A stretch of 64,000 bases of DNA from Macrocystis pyrifera (GCA_031763025.1 JASSKH010000017.1:11835126-11899125), one strand, 5' to 3'; positions 1-11,330 are shown, counted from the first letter of the stretch. Made by a program: numbers and translations. Notes: generated by a model not told the origin, from the letters alone.

Positions 1-1313
1 CGTCAATATCGCAACGAGAGGTACTAGTGCATTCACGTTAAGGATGCGAAGGGGCAAACCGCGGTATTACTGGTGCAAAAACGAGGTGCGTGGAGGAAGA
101 GTGACAGGCGCAACAGAAGAAGGAGAGCCTCCAAGCTAGCTGATATTATGGCAGACGAGGCGGGGCGGTGGAAAACACCCTCTACTGTTACCAGTGTGTT
201 CAAAGGTACACGGCCTGGGGCGAGTTGACGTACGGCCGGAAGGGTAATCGAGACCGATTGGACGACGCAGGTAGTCTGGATGACGCGCCCGCCCAAACGG
301 TGTTGCCTTGCCTGCCCACAGAAAGCGGGAGGTGCAGGGCTGGAAAAAAATAAACGCATCTCATAGCCTTCTGATCCTCATCGAGAAAAATAAAAGGGGG
401 AAATGATGGAGGGCACGTTTTGCCACCAGTAGTGGATGGGATTGCCGTGGCCTGTGGCCCACTTGGGCGTGCTTATGTTGAGTCCACGCATGAACGAAGC
501 GCACCCGGAGAGAGCTCAAGGTCTCCCACTAGGCAAGTGGTTCGCGTTCAGGCGTTGATGGCCTGCTGTGCAAACAATGCATCGTACGCCGCGGCCGAGC
601 CGAGGGAACCCTTCCTTATACGCAACACAGAGGGTTCGCGTATCTTCCGCTGCCGCTGTCGGAGATGGTTATGTTTCTTCCCCTACGCTGTCCGCAACGG
701 ACAATAACTGCTAGCGCTACCGGACATAAATCAAGCTGAACACACCACCAAGAGTTGCAGAATAGCTGCCGTCTCGGCACTTGGGAAGGCACGGTATGGG
801 AATTCCATAACCTCGAACTCCAAAATTGAGCACAACCTCGGCAAAACAGAAAACTGGTTTCTCGCTCTGCTACAGTAATAGCGAGTGCAGTAGTGTCACA
901 GCAAGGGGTCCTTGGGTTAAAGTTTCTAAGCATTGCGACTGTCGTGACCAGCGCTATGCGGAGGATATTACGGCGCGAGACAACTGTTCTGATCAGTGTC
1001 ACGCGTCGGGTCTTTTGGTATGGGCCGAGGATAAGCTTTCAGTAGCTCGTTCGGTAGCATCCTATGGGGGAAGGGACGATCTCCGGTGTGGGGACGTTTT
1101 CGGTCTCGGATAAAGGGTCAGGAGTGCGGTTTCGGGATCACCCAGTGATTACTAAACGCTACCAAGTGAGTCAAAGCAAGTCAAATCCAAGTCATCTGCG
1201 ATACCCGTCCTATCAAACCTCATTCCCTAGGGACCAGCCTTACCCGTCGTGCGCTCGAGAGTGTTCATCCCATGCTGTGTCTCACGGGTCATCCTGTGAT
1301 CACACGGTATACC
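1..1313. other. Unassigned leading segment of copy A (partner 23057-24369)
   Basis: No protein family is recognisable. A 108-codon minus-strand ORF (33-359) is identical in the two copies, but the DNA itself is almost identical here (about six substitutions in 1.3 kb), so frame conservation says nothing about coding. Runs of A and CTTCC/TTCCC are present but no exon borders stand out. Confidence 0.5.
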
Positions 1314-2690
1314 CCATGGTTATAGGGTTCAATTTAGGGTTTGAGGGCGATGTCACGGCGTAGGCCACGGCTGATGGTTGGCTTGGGACATTGTACGGCG
1401 TGCAACTATTAATATTGAGGACCATGACACATACGGCGGGAGTATGTTCGCCATGGTTTTACGTGTGGGACACACCATGGGACCCGACACTGAATATCCC
1501 ACGGGCTGCATTGTCCATGGCGTACACCATGGCCCCATGGGGTAGTATTCTATACCTGGTATGATGCAACCATAGAGGCCCTTAGGATACACCATGGAGG
1601 CAAATGTCCCGTGGATTGTGCCTGTGGATCGTGCCTGTGGATCACGTCATGGGATACCCGATCTATCACATACACCGTGGGTTGAGGTGGACTACCCCCC
1701 CATGGGGTATGCCATCAGGTGCAGCCATGACAGACAGCAATATTATCGTGCACGTGCCATGAGATACGCCATGGCTTACGCCACGGAATACACCATGGGA
1801 CATGCAATGGGATCCCATGGAATACACCATCGAGCTAGCCATGAAACATGCCACCAGACGCGCGCTAGAAACGATAGAGGTAGAACGTGGTGGCGAAAAT
1901 AATCATGACTGGCCGAGCTGCCTAACTCAATCTCGTTGGAAGAAAATGAGTATATTACAATGGAAGTATCAGACACAGATCGCAAAAATGAGTTTGGACG
2001 AAATCCTCGCTCTCACAGCTGTTGTTTTTTTTCTGACTTTAGAACTGTTACTCGTGATATATCTATCAATATATTATACCTGGTAGTGGGCTTTGGGATT
2101 GGTCATCGGGTTGCACGTTTCACTTTCCACGTTCTGTTTTGTTTCGTTTCGTTGAGGAACTGAGCTTCTATCCCATAATAGAGTGAGGAGTCTCAGAACA
2201 AATAGTAATAGATGCTGCTCCTGCCGTTGCATGCATCCCCAGGTATACGTATACTATGCCAAGGATTATCCGCATAGAGTGCCATGAATAATAACTCCCC
2301 CGTGGGGTGATTTCATGGCAGATAGTTATCCGCGCCATGTCCCACGGCATACCACATGGAAGGTCGTGGCATCCACCATGGCATGTCCGGTGCACCTGGG
2401 ATATCCCATGGACTACCTTACGGTGTATGCAGCGGGACAGTATTCCCATTGAGACTATGTACAATGAGACGCCCCATGGCGCATGCCACAGAGCACCCGA
2501 TGGTTCATTTCATGGTTTGCCCAAGGGGCAAGGCATGGAACACCCCGTGTGGTGGCACATGGCCATCGTGGCTGCCACGTGGTGATCCATGGATGGTTTC
2601 GTTGCCTGAGTCACCATGGCATATCCCATGCAATACGTAATGTCGGAAACCATTGAGTACATACACCACGGCACATCTGCATCCCATGGT
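1314..2690. repeat. CCATGG-rich degenerate palindromic repeat array (copy A)
   Basis: I count 17 exact CCATGG sites in about 1.4 kb (about one expected per 4 kb), in variants of GGATACACCATGG, TCCCATGG and ATACGCCATGG, interrupted at about 1850-2370 by ordinary sequence. The core is a palindrome, so both strands give short open frames rich in Met-Gly, His-Gly and Ser-His-Gly. These frames are by-products of the repeat and I do not call them genes. The array is repeated in copy B. Confidence 0.85.
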
Positions 2691-2854
2691 ATGCACCAAG
2701 GAACGCTCCATCACGGCTGGATGGGACACTCGCTGTGCAAGAGCCCCCCCCCTGCTGTAATAGATTACTGGCAAAAAAAACAGCCGTTTGAAGCACCTTT
2801 TGTAACGTCCTAAACCACACGAAATCCACACACAAGATAGGACAATCCAAACGT

Positions 2855-3064
2855 CATAATTTTCTTGCGTCTTTCGGATAGTCAAGACGGACACACGTCC
2901 ACTGAGACCGTTGGTAAAATCGCACATTGCAGATGTATGACGTCCCAAAAGTTGTTTATCATAATTTTCTTGCGTCTTTCGGATAGTCAAGACGGACACA
3001 CGTCCACTGAGACCGTTGGTAAAATCGCACATTGCAGATGTATGACGTCCCAAAAGTTGTTTAT
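2855..3064. repeat. Perfect 105-bp tandem duplication, copy A only
   Basis: A 105-bp block beginning CATAATTTTCTTGCG and ending AAGTTGTTTAT occurs twice in succession (starts 2855 and 2960) with no visible differences. Copy B has it once (25875-25979). The duplication therefore arose in copy A after the 23-kb duplication, or was lost from B. It carries no recognised gene. Confidence 0.9.
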
Positions 3065-3146
3065 CTGGACTTTGCCGACCTTATATTAGGACCTCGAACA
3101 GGGAGAGTCCCGTCCCCCCCGTCTTGGAGCGCGGTTTTTTTTTCAT

Positions 3147-3180
3147 GAGGTACCCCATGGTGAACCATGGGGAATACCTC
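3147..3180. repeat. Short hairpin around CCCCATGG (copy A)
   Basis: GAGGTACCCCATGG and its near-complement CCATGGGGAATACCTC face each other across a 4-nt loop. It is an outlying unit of the CCATGG repeat family. Copy B has the same hairpin at 26060-26093, with one change in the left arm. Confidence 0.7.
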
Positions 3181-5467
3181 GGTGTGCCATGAGTTTCTAG
3201 TGTGTACCATGAGGTATCCAACAACTGAAACAATGTACTGTAAAAACAGCGGTTTGTGAAGAACACGCACACACACAAAATACCCGGTTCCCAGTACGTA
3301 GTACTATTAATAATTGCCTGTAGGGTTTGAGCCCGAAGTTTCGCTTCTAACTGGAGTCAACAGGCACAGTGAATATTGCATTCATTCGTGTTGTTGTCAA
3401 GAGTAATGTCTCATCGCCAGAATGCATCAGGTACTGGTACTGCTGTAGTAGACAATGTGATAAATTCATACAAGCTGGCTCAAGCATATCGCCCCAATTT
3501 TGGTCCACCACGAATGCCGATAGCAATATCTACTCGAGTGCTACACAAGTTGATACCATACCGACCAAAATGAATCGCGGAAGAACCCGACACAACTCTT
3601 GTTATCGTTTAAGGCGTAGGACTGGCACTCGGGGAGCGATTGTGTCCCGGCCAACCATAGGCAGGCCTACAAAAGGGTCAATAATAGTCGAGGCGATTCC
3701 GTAGGAAGAAACCAGTTGTTTTCGTTTTTTTGTGAACGCACCTCTTCCAGGTACTCCAAGGCATGTCTGTAAAAAAAAACGGGCAAAGGTTCGACTGCAT
3801 AGGACCAAAATGCCAGGTCATATTTAACGCCAAAAGTTGATGATGTGCTGAAATTAAGTACTTGCGAGGCACGCCATTTTTTTGCCCTTTCATCGTACAA
3901 AAGCCTGAATTATGTCCGTGCCGTTTTTTCAAGGTATCCCCTGAAAATTGTCACACGTGTTCCTCAAACCCCTGCTGACTGGTCACAGAAGAGTTTTTGT
4001 GATAGTGTTTTTTGCACCAGAACGTTTTGATGTCTTGAGACCCTAATATCAAATATCCCAGAGCATACCAAACAAATCACACCAATCCAAAAACCTAACA
4101 AATACCGGTATTCTGTGATTTTTTGACAGACAGGGATTCATAGAACACGTGTGCCAAAGATCAGGGTCTATCTCCAAAAAACGGCGTGGATGTTGGATGA
4201 TTATTAATAAGTTTGGGGCGGTATGCCTGAGACAGCTCTCAAAACAGTAAATAGAGACTATTTACTTAATGAATAGCTTGCACACCCGGCGCAAAACATA
4301 TTGGTCTTGGTGAGGGGTGGTCCACAAGCGAGTAACTTAGGTTCGGGTTGCGAAACAGGGACGTTCGGTGATAATTTCTACTCAGCACCATCTTTGTTTT
4401 CATGTTGTCCGATTGGCCGGCTGCCTGTCGCGCTGAACGTTCTGGCAATTTTCGGCGGGTAAAATACTAGCAACGCCAACACTTGAGAGTTTTCCCGTGT
4501 TTCTCGCGGCAATTTCGCACGGTCACTTTGCTCTGCTGAGATTTCCCTCCGCAAATTAAATGTATGCCTGTGTACGTGATTTCGCTTGTCGGCTGAAACA
4601 GGGAGTCAGGGTAGGACCAATGATATACCAGGTATATATACATTTATATATATATATATAGCTGGCGCCAAGCACGGCGAGTGTGCCTGCGCAGTACTAC
4701 TGTAGTCTTTTATTTGCGACCAGGTACCGTCTACTGTAGGCAAGGAGGCCCCGTAGAGATATAGGATATAGAGCACACAGCACTAGCAACAGCACAACAC
4801 GAAAGGGAACTGCGTCGGGGGGCTACAGGCCGCCGGAGACCCCACTACCCAAAGCAGCATAGATATGTAGGGGGCGGAATTCGCATCCCTCCAACCTGCC
4901 GAAAGATCCAACCGAACTCCCAAATCTAAAACCCAGAATAGCCTGTCAACTACTTCAAGGCAGGTCGCGCCACCATAACGAATCTCCGATCTTCCTGCTG
5001 GTGTACGTGGTGTGGTGTATGTCCAGTTCGAAGGGTACGTGTGTCCTCACACACACCACATCCACCCCCCGCACGTGGCTGTGTGTAGAATGTTGGATGT
5101 TACAGTTGATGTGGTCTTGTATCAAAATGTGCGCCCACAAGAACCTGATGCTGGTATTAGACGCCTTTAATATTATCTACATATGGACTTGGGCATCTGA
5201 AGTCCTATCGATAGACGCCGACCGACGCCATCCGGACAAACTGGGGAACAGGTGCCTTTCGGACCAAACCGTGGACTGACGTGCCGAGGATCACCTCCAC
5301 TCTAGCGTTGGAGCGAGACTACCGGACTGTGCAGTAAGAGTCAAACATATTGCTTCGCTGAGGTCCTTCGCCATATGAACACCTGTTAGCTGCTGGTCGC
5401 CATCACAGCGCGTAACCATTCTTTCCTCTGCTCCTGCGCTTCTGCGTCCGGACCGCAGGCAGACAAA
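3181..5467. other. Unassigned AT-richer stretch, copy A (partner 26094-28488)
   Basis: No recognised protein. It contains homopolymer runs, a TA dinucleotide tract (about 4640-4660, next to TACCAGGTA) and the unoccupied MITE target site at 4205-4206. Copies A and B differ by frequent 1-5 nt indels, which breaks all long frames and argues for non-coding sequence. The final 200 bp before 5468 may be promoter or 5' UTR of the poly-Q exon, but no TATA box is obvious. Confidence 0.5.
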
Positions 5468-5596
5468 ATGTCGCAGCAGCAGCAGCAGCAGCAATGGAGG
5501 AAACAACTGGAGCAGCAGCAGCAGCAACAACAACTGCAGCAGCAGCAGCAGCAATGGAAGAAGCAACTGCAACAGCAGCAACAACAACAACAACAG

Positions 5597-5630
<34 letters not shown>

Positions 5631-5709
5631 GTCTTCGAGACACGTATAAACGCTGCGACTTCTGCACCAAGGAGAGAGTACTCTGCTACGGCCTTCTTCC
5701 TCGATGCAG
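5468..5709 (+). CDS. Poly-Q / Zn2Cys6 zinc-cluster first coding exon (copy A)
   Basis: The ATG at 5468 opens 80 codons: MSQQQ, then interrupted glutamine runs coded mostly by CAG, then a basic segment with DTYKRCDFC, six residues, Cys, six residues, Cys. This is the first four cysteines (C-x2-C-x6-C-x6-C) of a fungal-type Zn2Cys6 DNA-binding cluster. The last two cysteines are missing. The exon stops at TGCAG followed by GTGAAAATTAAG, a plausible donor splitting a codon, so they should lie in a downstream exon I could not identify. In this copy the invariant-looking CDG of the cluster reads CYG and a conserved basic residue is Leu. Copy B and the 56.8-kb paralogue keep the canonical residues, so copy A may be impaired. 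Probable role, by family: sequence-specific nuclear transcription factor. Confidence 0.7.
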
Positions 5710-6960
5710 GTGAAAATTAAGTACCAGGTAGGAGTAATGACTACAGCAGGAAAATATTTTTTACTCTCGATTTTTCCTTGTGCCAAATTGTCGTACCCTG
5801 AAAGTTGATACAGCAGTAGTGCAGGCTCTCAACACCTACGGACGCACTCAAGAGCTACCTCGAGGTTACAGGTTACTACAGGCCTTGCAGACCATTGAAA
5901 ATACTACAGCAGTGTGTACCACATACATACTGGTACTGCCTGTGCAGTAGTGCACTACAAACGGTGCCGACTCTCTCGTGTAGCATGCCATAACAAGAGA
6001 CCGAGAAGAAACTCAGTCAGGCTGTCTTTCCACGAGAATTTTGGGAGCGGTTTTGTAGTGACTTTTTAAAGTTTCAGTACGTTTTCGAGTTGTTACGACT
6101 ATCAGAGGGCCGGTTCTGACTGTAACACAGACAAGACACAGGACACAAATTTCCATCAGAGGAACCTGGTAAGTTGTTGCCAATGAAAATTGCGTCAGCT
6201 ATTTGTCAAGTGAATGCTGGATTTAAGGGACTCAGGTATGTCGTGTGCTGGAAACGACACACCATACGAGTACTTATCTGCACACTGTACCAGGGCTAAC
6301 ATCACACATGGATTGTATGTTGTCTGTTGGGAGTCAGGAGTCTTGTCATTCTTTCTGTCTCCCGGTACAATATAACGCAATTTTAATTTGGCCAGGGGAA
6401 CAAGACGATGTTTTACATTCCAGCTGTCTTTGTGCTCAATTCATAAAACAAGCTGTCAACGAGTGACAAAGTGCCTGCTTCTATTAATAGAATGGGTTAC
6501 ACGAAGGTCAACAGCAGTATTTCCGTGTCATGGAAGAAGTGCTCTATTAATAGCGGACGACCCTTTGCGCAGTGCACATGTGGCACGGCACATATCACAC
6601 AGGGTGTGAATTGCGGAGTGGACAAGGCAGACCGGTGCCAATAATGCTCCATGCCCCGACTTTTGTCGTGACGTGATCGTAGGCAGTACAGTATTAATAG
6701 TAGCTCCGCATCGCTGAGCCAGAGACCCTGGGCTCGGCATCCGACAGAGAGCTATCCGACTTTACCTGGTGTATGCGTACCATCTTAAATATGCTATACT
6801 CCGTATGCTTACATGCTCACCATTGCGTGGTGCGTGTATATTTGCCTTTAAATATCAAAAGCTCTTTATCTAAAAAATAATATATAGATATATATATAGA
6901 GATATATGTATTATATACCCTGGACGCTTCTATTTCAATAACAGTATATTGTGTGTACAA
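5710..6960. other. Probable intron / intergenic DNA after the zinc-cluster exon (copy A; partner 28719-29968)
   Basis: Starts with the donor GTGAAAATTAAG. Contains TACCAGGTA (5722), many CAGTAGTGCA/TACTGTAGTA-type short repeats and no frame longer than about 75 codons. Copy B has about 70 extra bases near 29094-29170 and is otherwise about 98% identical. The 73-codon ORF at 6245-6466 is open in both copies, but the nucleotide identity is too high to use as evidence of coding. Confidence 0.45.
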
Positions 6961-6969
6961 TTGATTCAG

Positions 6970-7430
6970 GAGGCTGTTAATTGGAATAATAGTCCATACC
7001 ATTGATTTCGGCGATTGTCTATGAATTGAAATTGACCAGTTGTTTTCGGCGATTGTCTGTGAATTGGAATTGTCCAGACCATTGATCTCGAAGACAATCC
7101 ATTAATTGGAATTGTACGAGCAATAGGTTTCGAGCGCTGTCTATGAATCGCAATAGTCTAAACAATTGATTGCAGAGATTGCTAAATAATTAGAATTATC
7201 CAGCAAATTGATTTCGGGTGCTGGTCCAATAATTGAAATTGTCCAGACAATTGATTTCTGGAGCTGTCGGTTAATTGGATTTGTCTGAACAATGGATTTC
7301 GGCTGCTGCTTATTAAATGGAATTGTCCAACCAATTGATTTCGGATGCTGTGAACTAAAAGGAATTGTCCAAACGGACTTCGGCGATTGGAAAGTAGTTG
7401 GAATGATCCGCACCATTCATTTCAGATACC
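6970..7430. repeat. 42-bp minisatellite, first block (copy A; partner 33500-33980)
   Basis: About eleven degenerate units of AATTGGAATTGTCCAGACAA + TTGATTTCGG + a variable GCTGTC-like stretch. Most units are exactly 42 bp. Because 42 is 14 codons, the minus strand stays open for 91 codons (7141-7416) as a 14-residue repeat around PKSIVWTIPINRQ. Copy B has the same units with one short internal expansion near 33560-33590. It could be a repeat protein exon or simply a minisatellite with an accidental open frame. Confidence 0.85.
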
Positions 7431-8408
7431 GCAATTGCTCGATAAATGTCATGGCCGTTTCCCTATTTATTTATGGTATTGTAATACAAGTAGACACTCC
7501 CCATTAAATTGATACTACGGGTAATACAGCACAATAAAGCACCTTGCAAATGATTGGGTATACAGGGAAGTTCCCTGTCCTGCTTCAGATGCTATTGATA
7601 TGAGCAAGGTCGGGATACTTTGTATCCCTGGACAGGTTGGCCTATTCAGCCGGTACTCGTGGGTACTCGCGTGTGTTGTTAGCTTTGAGATAGAAGAAGT
7701 GAAGCTGTGTTCCTTTCGTGCACGCGGAGGAGACTGCGGGAGCCAAGCTTGTGCAAAAATCTCTGGTTTTCCATCTAAGATACGTCTCCCAAGTACTACT
7801 ATTAATAATACGATCTCAATACCTGAAACCAGATAATTACCGGGCCTTCAGCCTCATTCAAAGAAATACCATAACATTAGCCCAGTCTGATGAGCCGTAT
7901 ATGCAGAAATTTGGGAAAGTCGTGGAAACCTCGATTCCACGAGCTAGAACATGAGGGTGTGTCTCAACAGAATCGAAAAGCGCAATCGAAAATCGAATTT
8001 CGATTTCAATTAAAAAATAGCCAAGGTGTCCAAACAAAATCGAACATTGAAAATAGAAATCCAGGCGAAGAGCGGCAGAGAGCACAACCTACTTTCTCAA
8101 CTGGGCACACATTCCGGCAATCTAGCGCTCGGCAACACAGATCCACCACAGAAGCAGGCAAACGCAACGGCAATTCGATTCCGGGACGTCGTTGGGCCTC
8201 CCATGGAGGTGGTGGCGCGTCCAACGTTGACGCCCCGAGATCAACCTTGAAAATATACTGGGAACAAACTTCCGACCTCGGTCTTGATGGTATCATCCTC
8301 AATTTTCCTCAAACACGTCGTCCGCAATCGAGAAAATCCTGGTTCGATGCAAACGCGGCGTAGTCGCGTTTATGGCCAGGTTTGGCCCATTTGTGCTGCG
8401 GTTTGGTT
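7431..8408. other. Unassigned segment between minisatellite blocks (copy A; partner 33981-34969)
   Basis: No family recognised. Around 7970-8030 there is a local cluster of AATCGA/TCGATT words. A plus-strand frame 7890-8363 (157 codons) is Ser/Arg/Asn-rich and is broken in copy B by indels near 34550 and 34655, which argues against a constrained gene in that frame. Confidence 0.4.
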
Positions 8409-8454
8409 TGGGGTTAGGGTTAGGGATAGGGTTAGGGTTGGGGGTTGGGTTGGG
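8409..8454 (+). repeat. Interstitial telomere-like TTAGGG tract (copy A)
   Basis: GGGGTTAGGGTTAGGGATAG followed by GGTTAGGG and TTGGGGG/TTGGG variants. Only four clear hexamer units are present and it sits in the middle of the unit, so it is an interstitial tract and not a chromosome end. On the plus strand it encodes a Gly-Leu repeat. Confidence 0.75.
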
Positions 8455-8540
8455 TCTTCGTCCGTACCTTGATCCCAACAGGAACCAAAATGCCTGAACA
8501 GCCTACCAACCTCAAGATTCGAGTTTACAGATTGTAAAAG

Positions 8541-8800
8541 GACCTCCTATTAATTGGAACTATCGAGACAATTAATTTTGGCGGCAGTCTATTATTTGAA
8601 GTTGTCTGGACAATGGATTCGGGGGGCCGTCTGTTAATTGTAAAAGTGGGGACAAATGATTTAGGAGACGGTTTGTTAATTGGAATTGTCGAGACAATGG
8701 ATTAAGTAGACGGTTTGTTAAGATTGGCCGGACAGTTTATTTAGGAAAAGGTCTAATAATTGGAATTATCCGGACCATTGATTAAGGAGACTGCCTATAA
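8541..8800. repeat. 42-bp minisatellite, second block (copy A)
   Basis: A further five to six diverged units of the same 42-bp family (AATTGGAAYTRTCSAGACAA core). The first full unit at 8553 is exactly 42 bp. Together with 6970-7430 it brackets the roughly 1.1-kb segment carrying the TTAGGG tract. Confidence 0.75.
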
Positions 8801-9942
8801 ATAGACGTTGTGTGGATAATAGAGCTCGATGTGTTTTAATTACCTAGAACTAGGGACCACAACAGACAGTCAATTGCAGTGGAGAGCTATTAACAGACAC
8901 TTTGACTATAAATATTGTCTATTGTCCAGGTTGTGTAAATAAAACAAAAATATATACACAATACTGAAAAATACTGTTTGTCTTTCCACTCCTGCTGTCC
9001 TTGGCTCTTTCCCTTGCATTCACAACGGGTTTGATGGCAGTCCTCTCACCTGCGCCTAACCGCTTTGGCTCTTGCCCAGAGCGTTCCCGGGAAATAGGGT
9101 CACAACTCTCCCCCCTCACCAACTCACGTCAAACGGTGCATTCTTTCCCCCTATAGCTACGGAGTAATTATGGAATGCGCTTTCCGCTCGCCAGCGTCAA
9201 CAAGAAACGTCCATACACCCGGACATCAAGGGGACGATATATTTCGTGCTTTGAGTCGGGCAGGTACTGCTGACACGACCGGTGCGACTGGTTTTTATAC
9301 ACAATGCACTACGTACTGCACACGGGTGCATGTTGTCACACATGATGCTTCTGCTGCACGGGAAAATGTGCCGGACAGCGCTGGTCAAAAGCGACTTGCC
9401 GTACAAAACAGGCGATCGAGAGATCTGATTGTACACCCTGATGCTCTAGAGGACTCAGCAATGCCTTCGAAACACAAACACTCCGTTGAAGGCCAGCGGT
9501 GACCTTCGCCCGAGTCTTTCGTGTGGCGCCCTCGATGCCACTGACTAATTCGACTCGTACCTCGTACAACGGCTCCCTTGTTAGTGTCTTTGAATAAGCG
9601 GGAAGCAGTGCAGATATTGTTCGCCACTGAGCCCTCAAACTAAACGAGCATTGATATCAATATTGCTGTCAGTTGGAAAATGCGTAGACTACAATAGAAT
9701 TACAGCGCTCGAAGCGTGATTACGTGTTACTGTCAATAGCGGAAGATGGCAAACCCAAGGCGCCCCACAATGCGGAAGTTTCCTTCAATGCTGTGTAACT
9801 CTTGACCAGGGCACCACACCCCTCTTACCACGCCTAGTTTCCTACGTCTTCCATCTATATTTCTTGTTCACCCGTGTGCCGTCGTTGTGCGTTCCTCTTT
9901 GCGCCTGGCTCACCGTTGCTACCGAACAGCTTTTGCACCAGA
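8801..9942. other. Unassigned segment upstream of the 144-codon ORF (copy A; partner 35520-36649)
   Basis: No recognisable gene. Both copies share the block around 9000-9480 (CTTTCCACTCCTGCTGTCC through GGCCAGCGGTGACC), with many small indels between copies. Just before the next start codon both copies have a pyrimidine-rich stretch (TTTCCTA...TTGTTCACCCGTG), which may be promoter or 5' UTR. Confidence 0.4.
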
Positions 9943-10377
9943 ATGAACAAGGCACACTGCCACTACCGCAAGAAACAGCCAACCAAGTCATGGCCGAAGG
10001 GCATGACGGCTCCTCGACGCAGGAATTCCGACGGCACTAAACGGTCGGTGCGACCGCATCAACTGAAATCAGGCGGAGACACCGTGGTGACACCCCGCGA
10101 GCGGCTCGTGGCGAACTTGCCTGGCGAATGGCCTCTTAAAAGGTGTGTAATAGAGAGGTTTTGTTTTCTGGAGCACTCCGGCCCCTATGAAATACCACTA
10201 TGGGGCTACTGCCGTCAACTACTGCAGATGTTGGTGTTTCCCGAGTTTGTGGCTGTACAGTATGCACATGTATTCAGCATAAGTCGTCAAGTATTATTGA
10301 GCGAAAGAACCGTCACACGGCACCACCACAAGTTCGCCAAAACAGCCATATCAGAGGACGCACTTTCGCCGACGTAA
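9943..10377 (+). CDS. Hypothetical basic protein, intact in copy A
   Basis: 144 codons from the ATG at 9943. The N-terminal 60 residues are strongly basic (MNKAHCHYRKKQP, then TAPRRRNS and KRSVRP), which could serve as a nuclear localisation or nucleic-acid-binding region. A conserved block TVVTPRERLVAN follows, then CFLEHSGPYE and WGYCRQLLQ. Against copy B the first 70 codons show about five silent and ten replacement changes with no indel, which supports coding under weak constraint. AG|GTGTG at 10141-10144 could be a donor, so this may be only a first exon. Copy A has lost 45 bp after GTGGCT (near 10250) relative to copy B. No family recognised. Confidence 0.5.
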   Translation: MNKAHCHYRKKQPTKSWPKGMTAPRRRNSDGTKRSVRPHQLKSGGDTVVTPRERLVANLPGEWPLKRCVIERFCFLEHSGPYEIPLWGYCRQLLQMLVFPEFVAVQYAHVFSISRQVLLSERTVTRHHHKFAKTAISEDALSPT

Positions 10378-10843
10378 ATAAACGAAACGAAACGTCTGGA
10401 GTAGTAGCAGTAGGATAACCACGGGTCGACCGCCAAACTGCGAGCTCGACATCACGTCGCGCGCGCGTGGGTGTGTTGGTGCTGAAGCTAGGTTTTCGCG
10501 AGTGCCTCGGCCACGCCAGGCAACTCTAGCTCTAGTTCCAGGAGTCAGGCCGGGAACCAGGCTATTCAACCCCAAGGCCAGTCAGCTACGAATCGGCCAG
10601 GGTCTGACCTGCCGCGTTGTTGCCGTTGCAACTGCAGGTGTCAGCTGAGCGTTTCTCCGGCGACAGGTCTAGTGGGGATGCAGGGAAAACGCGTTTTTGG
10701 GCGACTATTTCACGTGTCTGGGATTTTTTCCCCTAGCGAGCGCAAGGTGAGCGCCGCGGCCTTCAGCGGTGACATAGGCGATTTACTCTGAGTCGTCGTA
10801 AGATTGTCCCTGTTGTCGCTGTCGTTTAACATGAGTGATTTCA
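10378..10843. other. Unassigned GC-rich segment (copy A; partner 37160-37586)
   Basis: Highly similar in the two copies. One frame reads Gln/Ser-rich sequence ending in LPRCCRCN in both copies. No domain or clear exon edges identified. Confidence 0.35.
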
Positions 10844-11330
10844 ATGACGATGAGTTCTCTGAACAGACACAATTGTGTAGCCGCTGTTAGCACGTTTCAC
10901 GGGGGTAGATTCCTGGAGCGGAAACAGAGGTACGACAAGTGAAACGGCACAACACAAACTGTAGTGAGGTCTAAACACAGCACCAACGCGAGCATAAAAT
11001 GACCCATGCACCGTGCACTGGGCACTGCTTCTCCTCGCAATACGGAATTGCGGCGCGTTCCGTGTGTAGCATGGTTCGGCAGGGAATGGTCAATATCATT
11101 GCTTGGGTCCAAGCCTCTACAACGTCAAGACCAATCTCGTGGCGGAATAGGTGATCCGCAGGGAGAGAGCAGGCGGGTTTTCCGCAGCAGGACCAAGACG
11201 AGGGCTTGGGCGAGGTGTTGGCCTGTCAAGATAGGACGGACTATCCTTCCAAGTGCATCTTCTGGTGTGCGATCGCCCTCGGAGCGCTCGTGCAGGGTTG
11301 CTCCTCGGTATTTGTCAGTAATTGTGAGCT
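10844..11330 (+). pseudogene. Frameshifted copy A partner of the 174-codon ORF
   Basis: Begins with the same ATGACGATG and follows 37587-38111, but a 1-nt deletion (GTTACG to GTACG, near 10930) leads to a stop, and a 1-nt insertion (ATCATTGC for ATCATGC, near 11098) breaks the frame again. The C-terminal piece DYPSKCIFWCAIALGALVQG is still legible at about 11238-11300. It is a decayed copy, unless the frame breaks lie in introns. Confidence 0.5.

Noticed and set aside
33..359. 108-codon minus-strand ORF identical in both copies
   Set aside because: The DNA is essentially identical in A and B here, so conservation is uninformative, and the translation has no recognisable features.
5291..5786. 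Long minus-strand poly-Leu, poly-Cys and poly-Ala ORFs over the CAG tracts (also at 28312-28798 and 56944-57319)
   Set aside because: They are antisense or frame-shifted readings of the glutamine codons of the plus-strand zinc-cluster exons.
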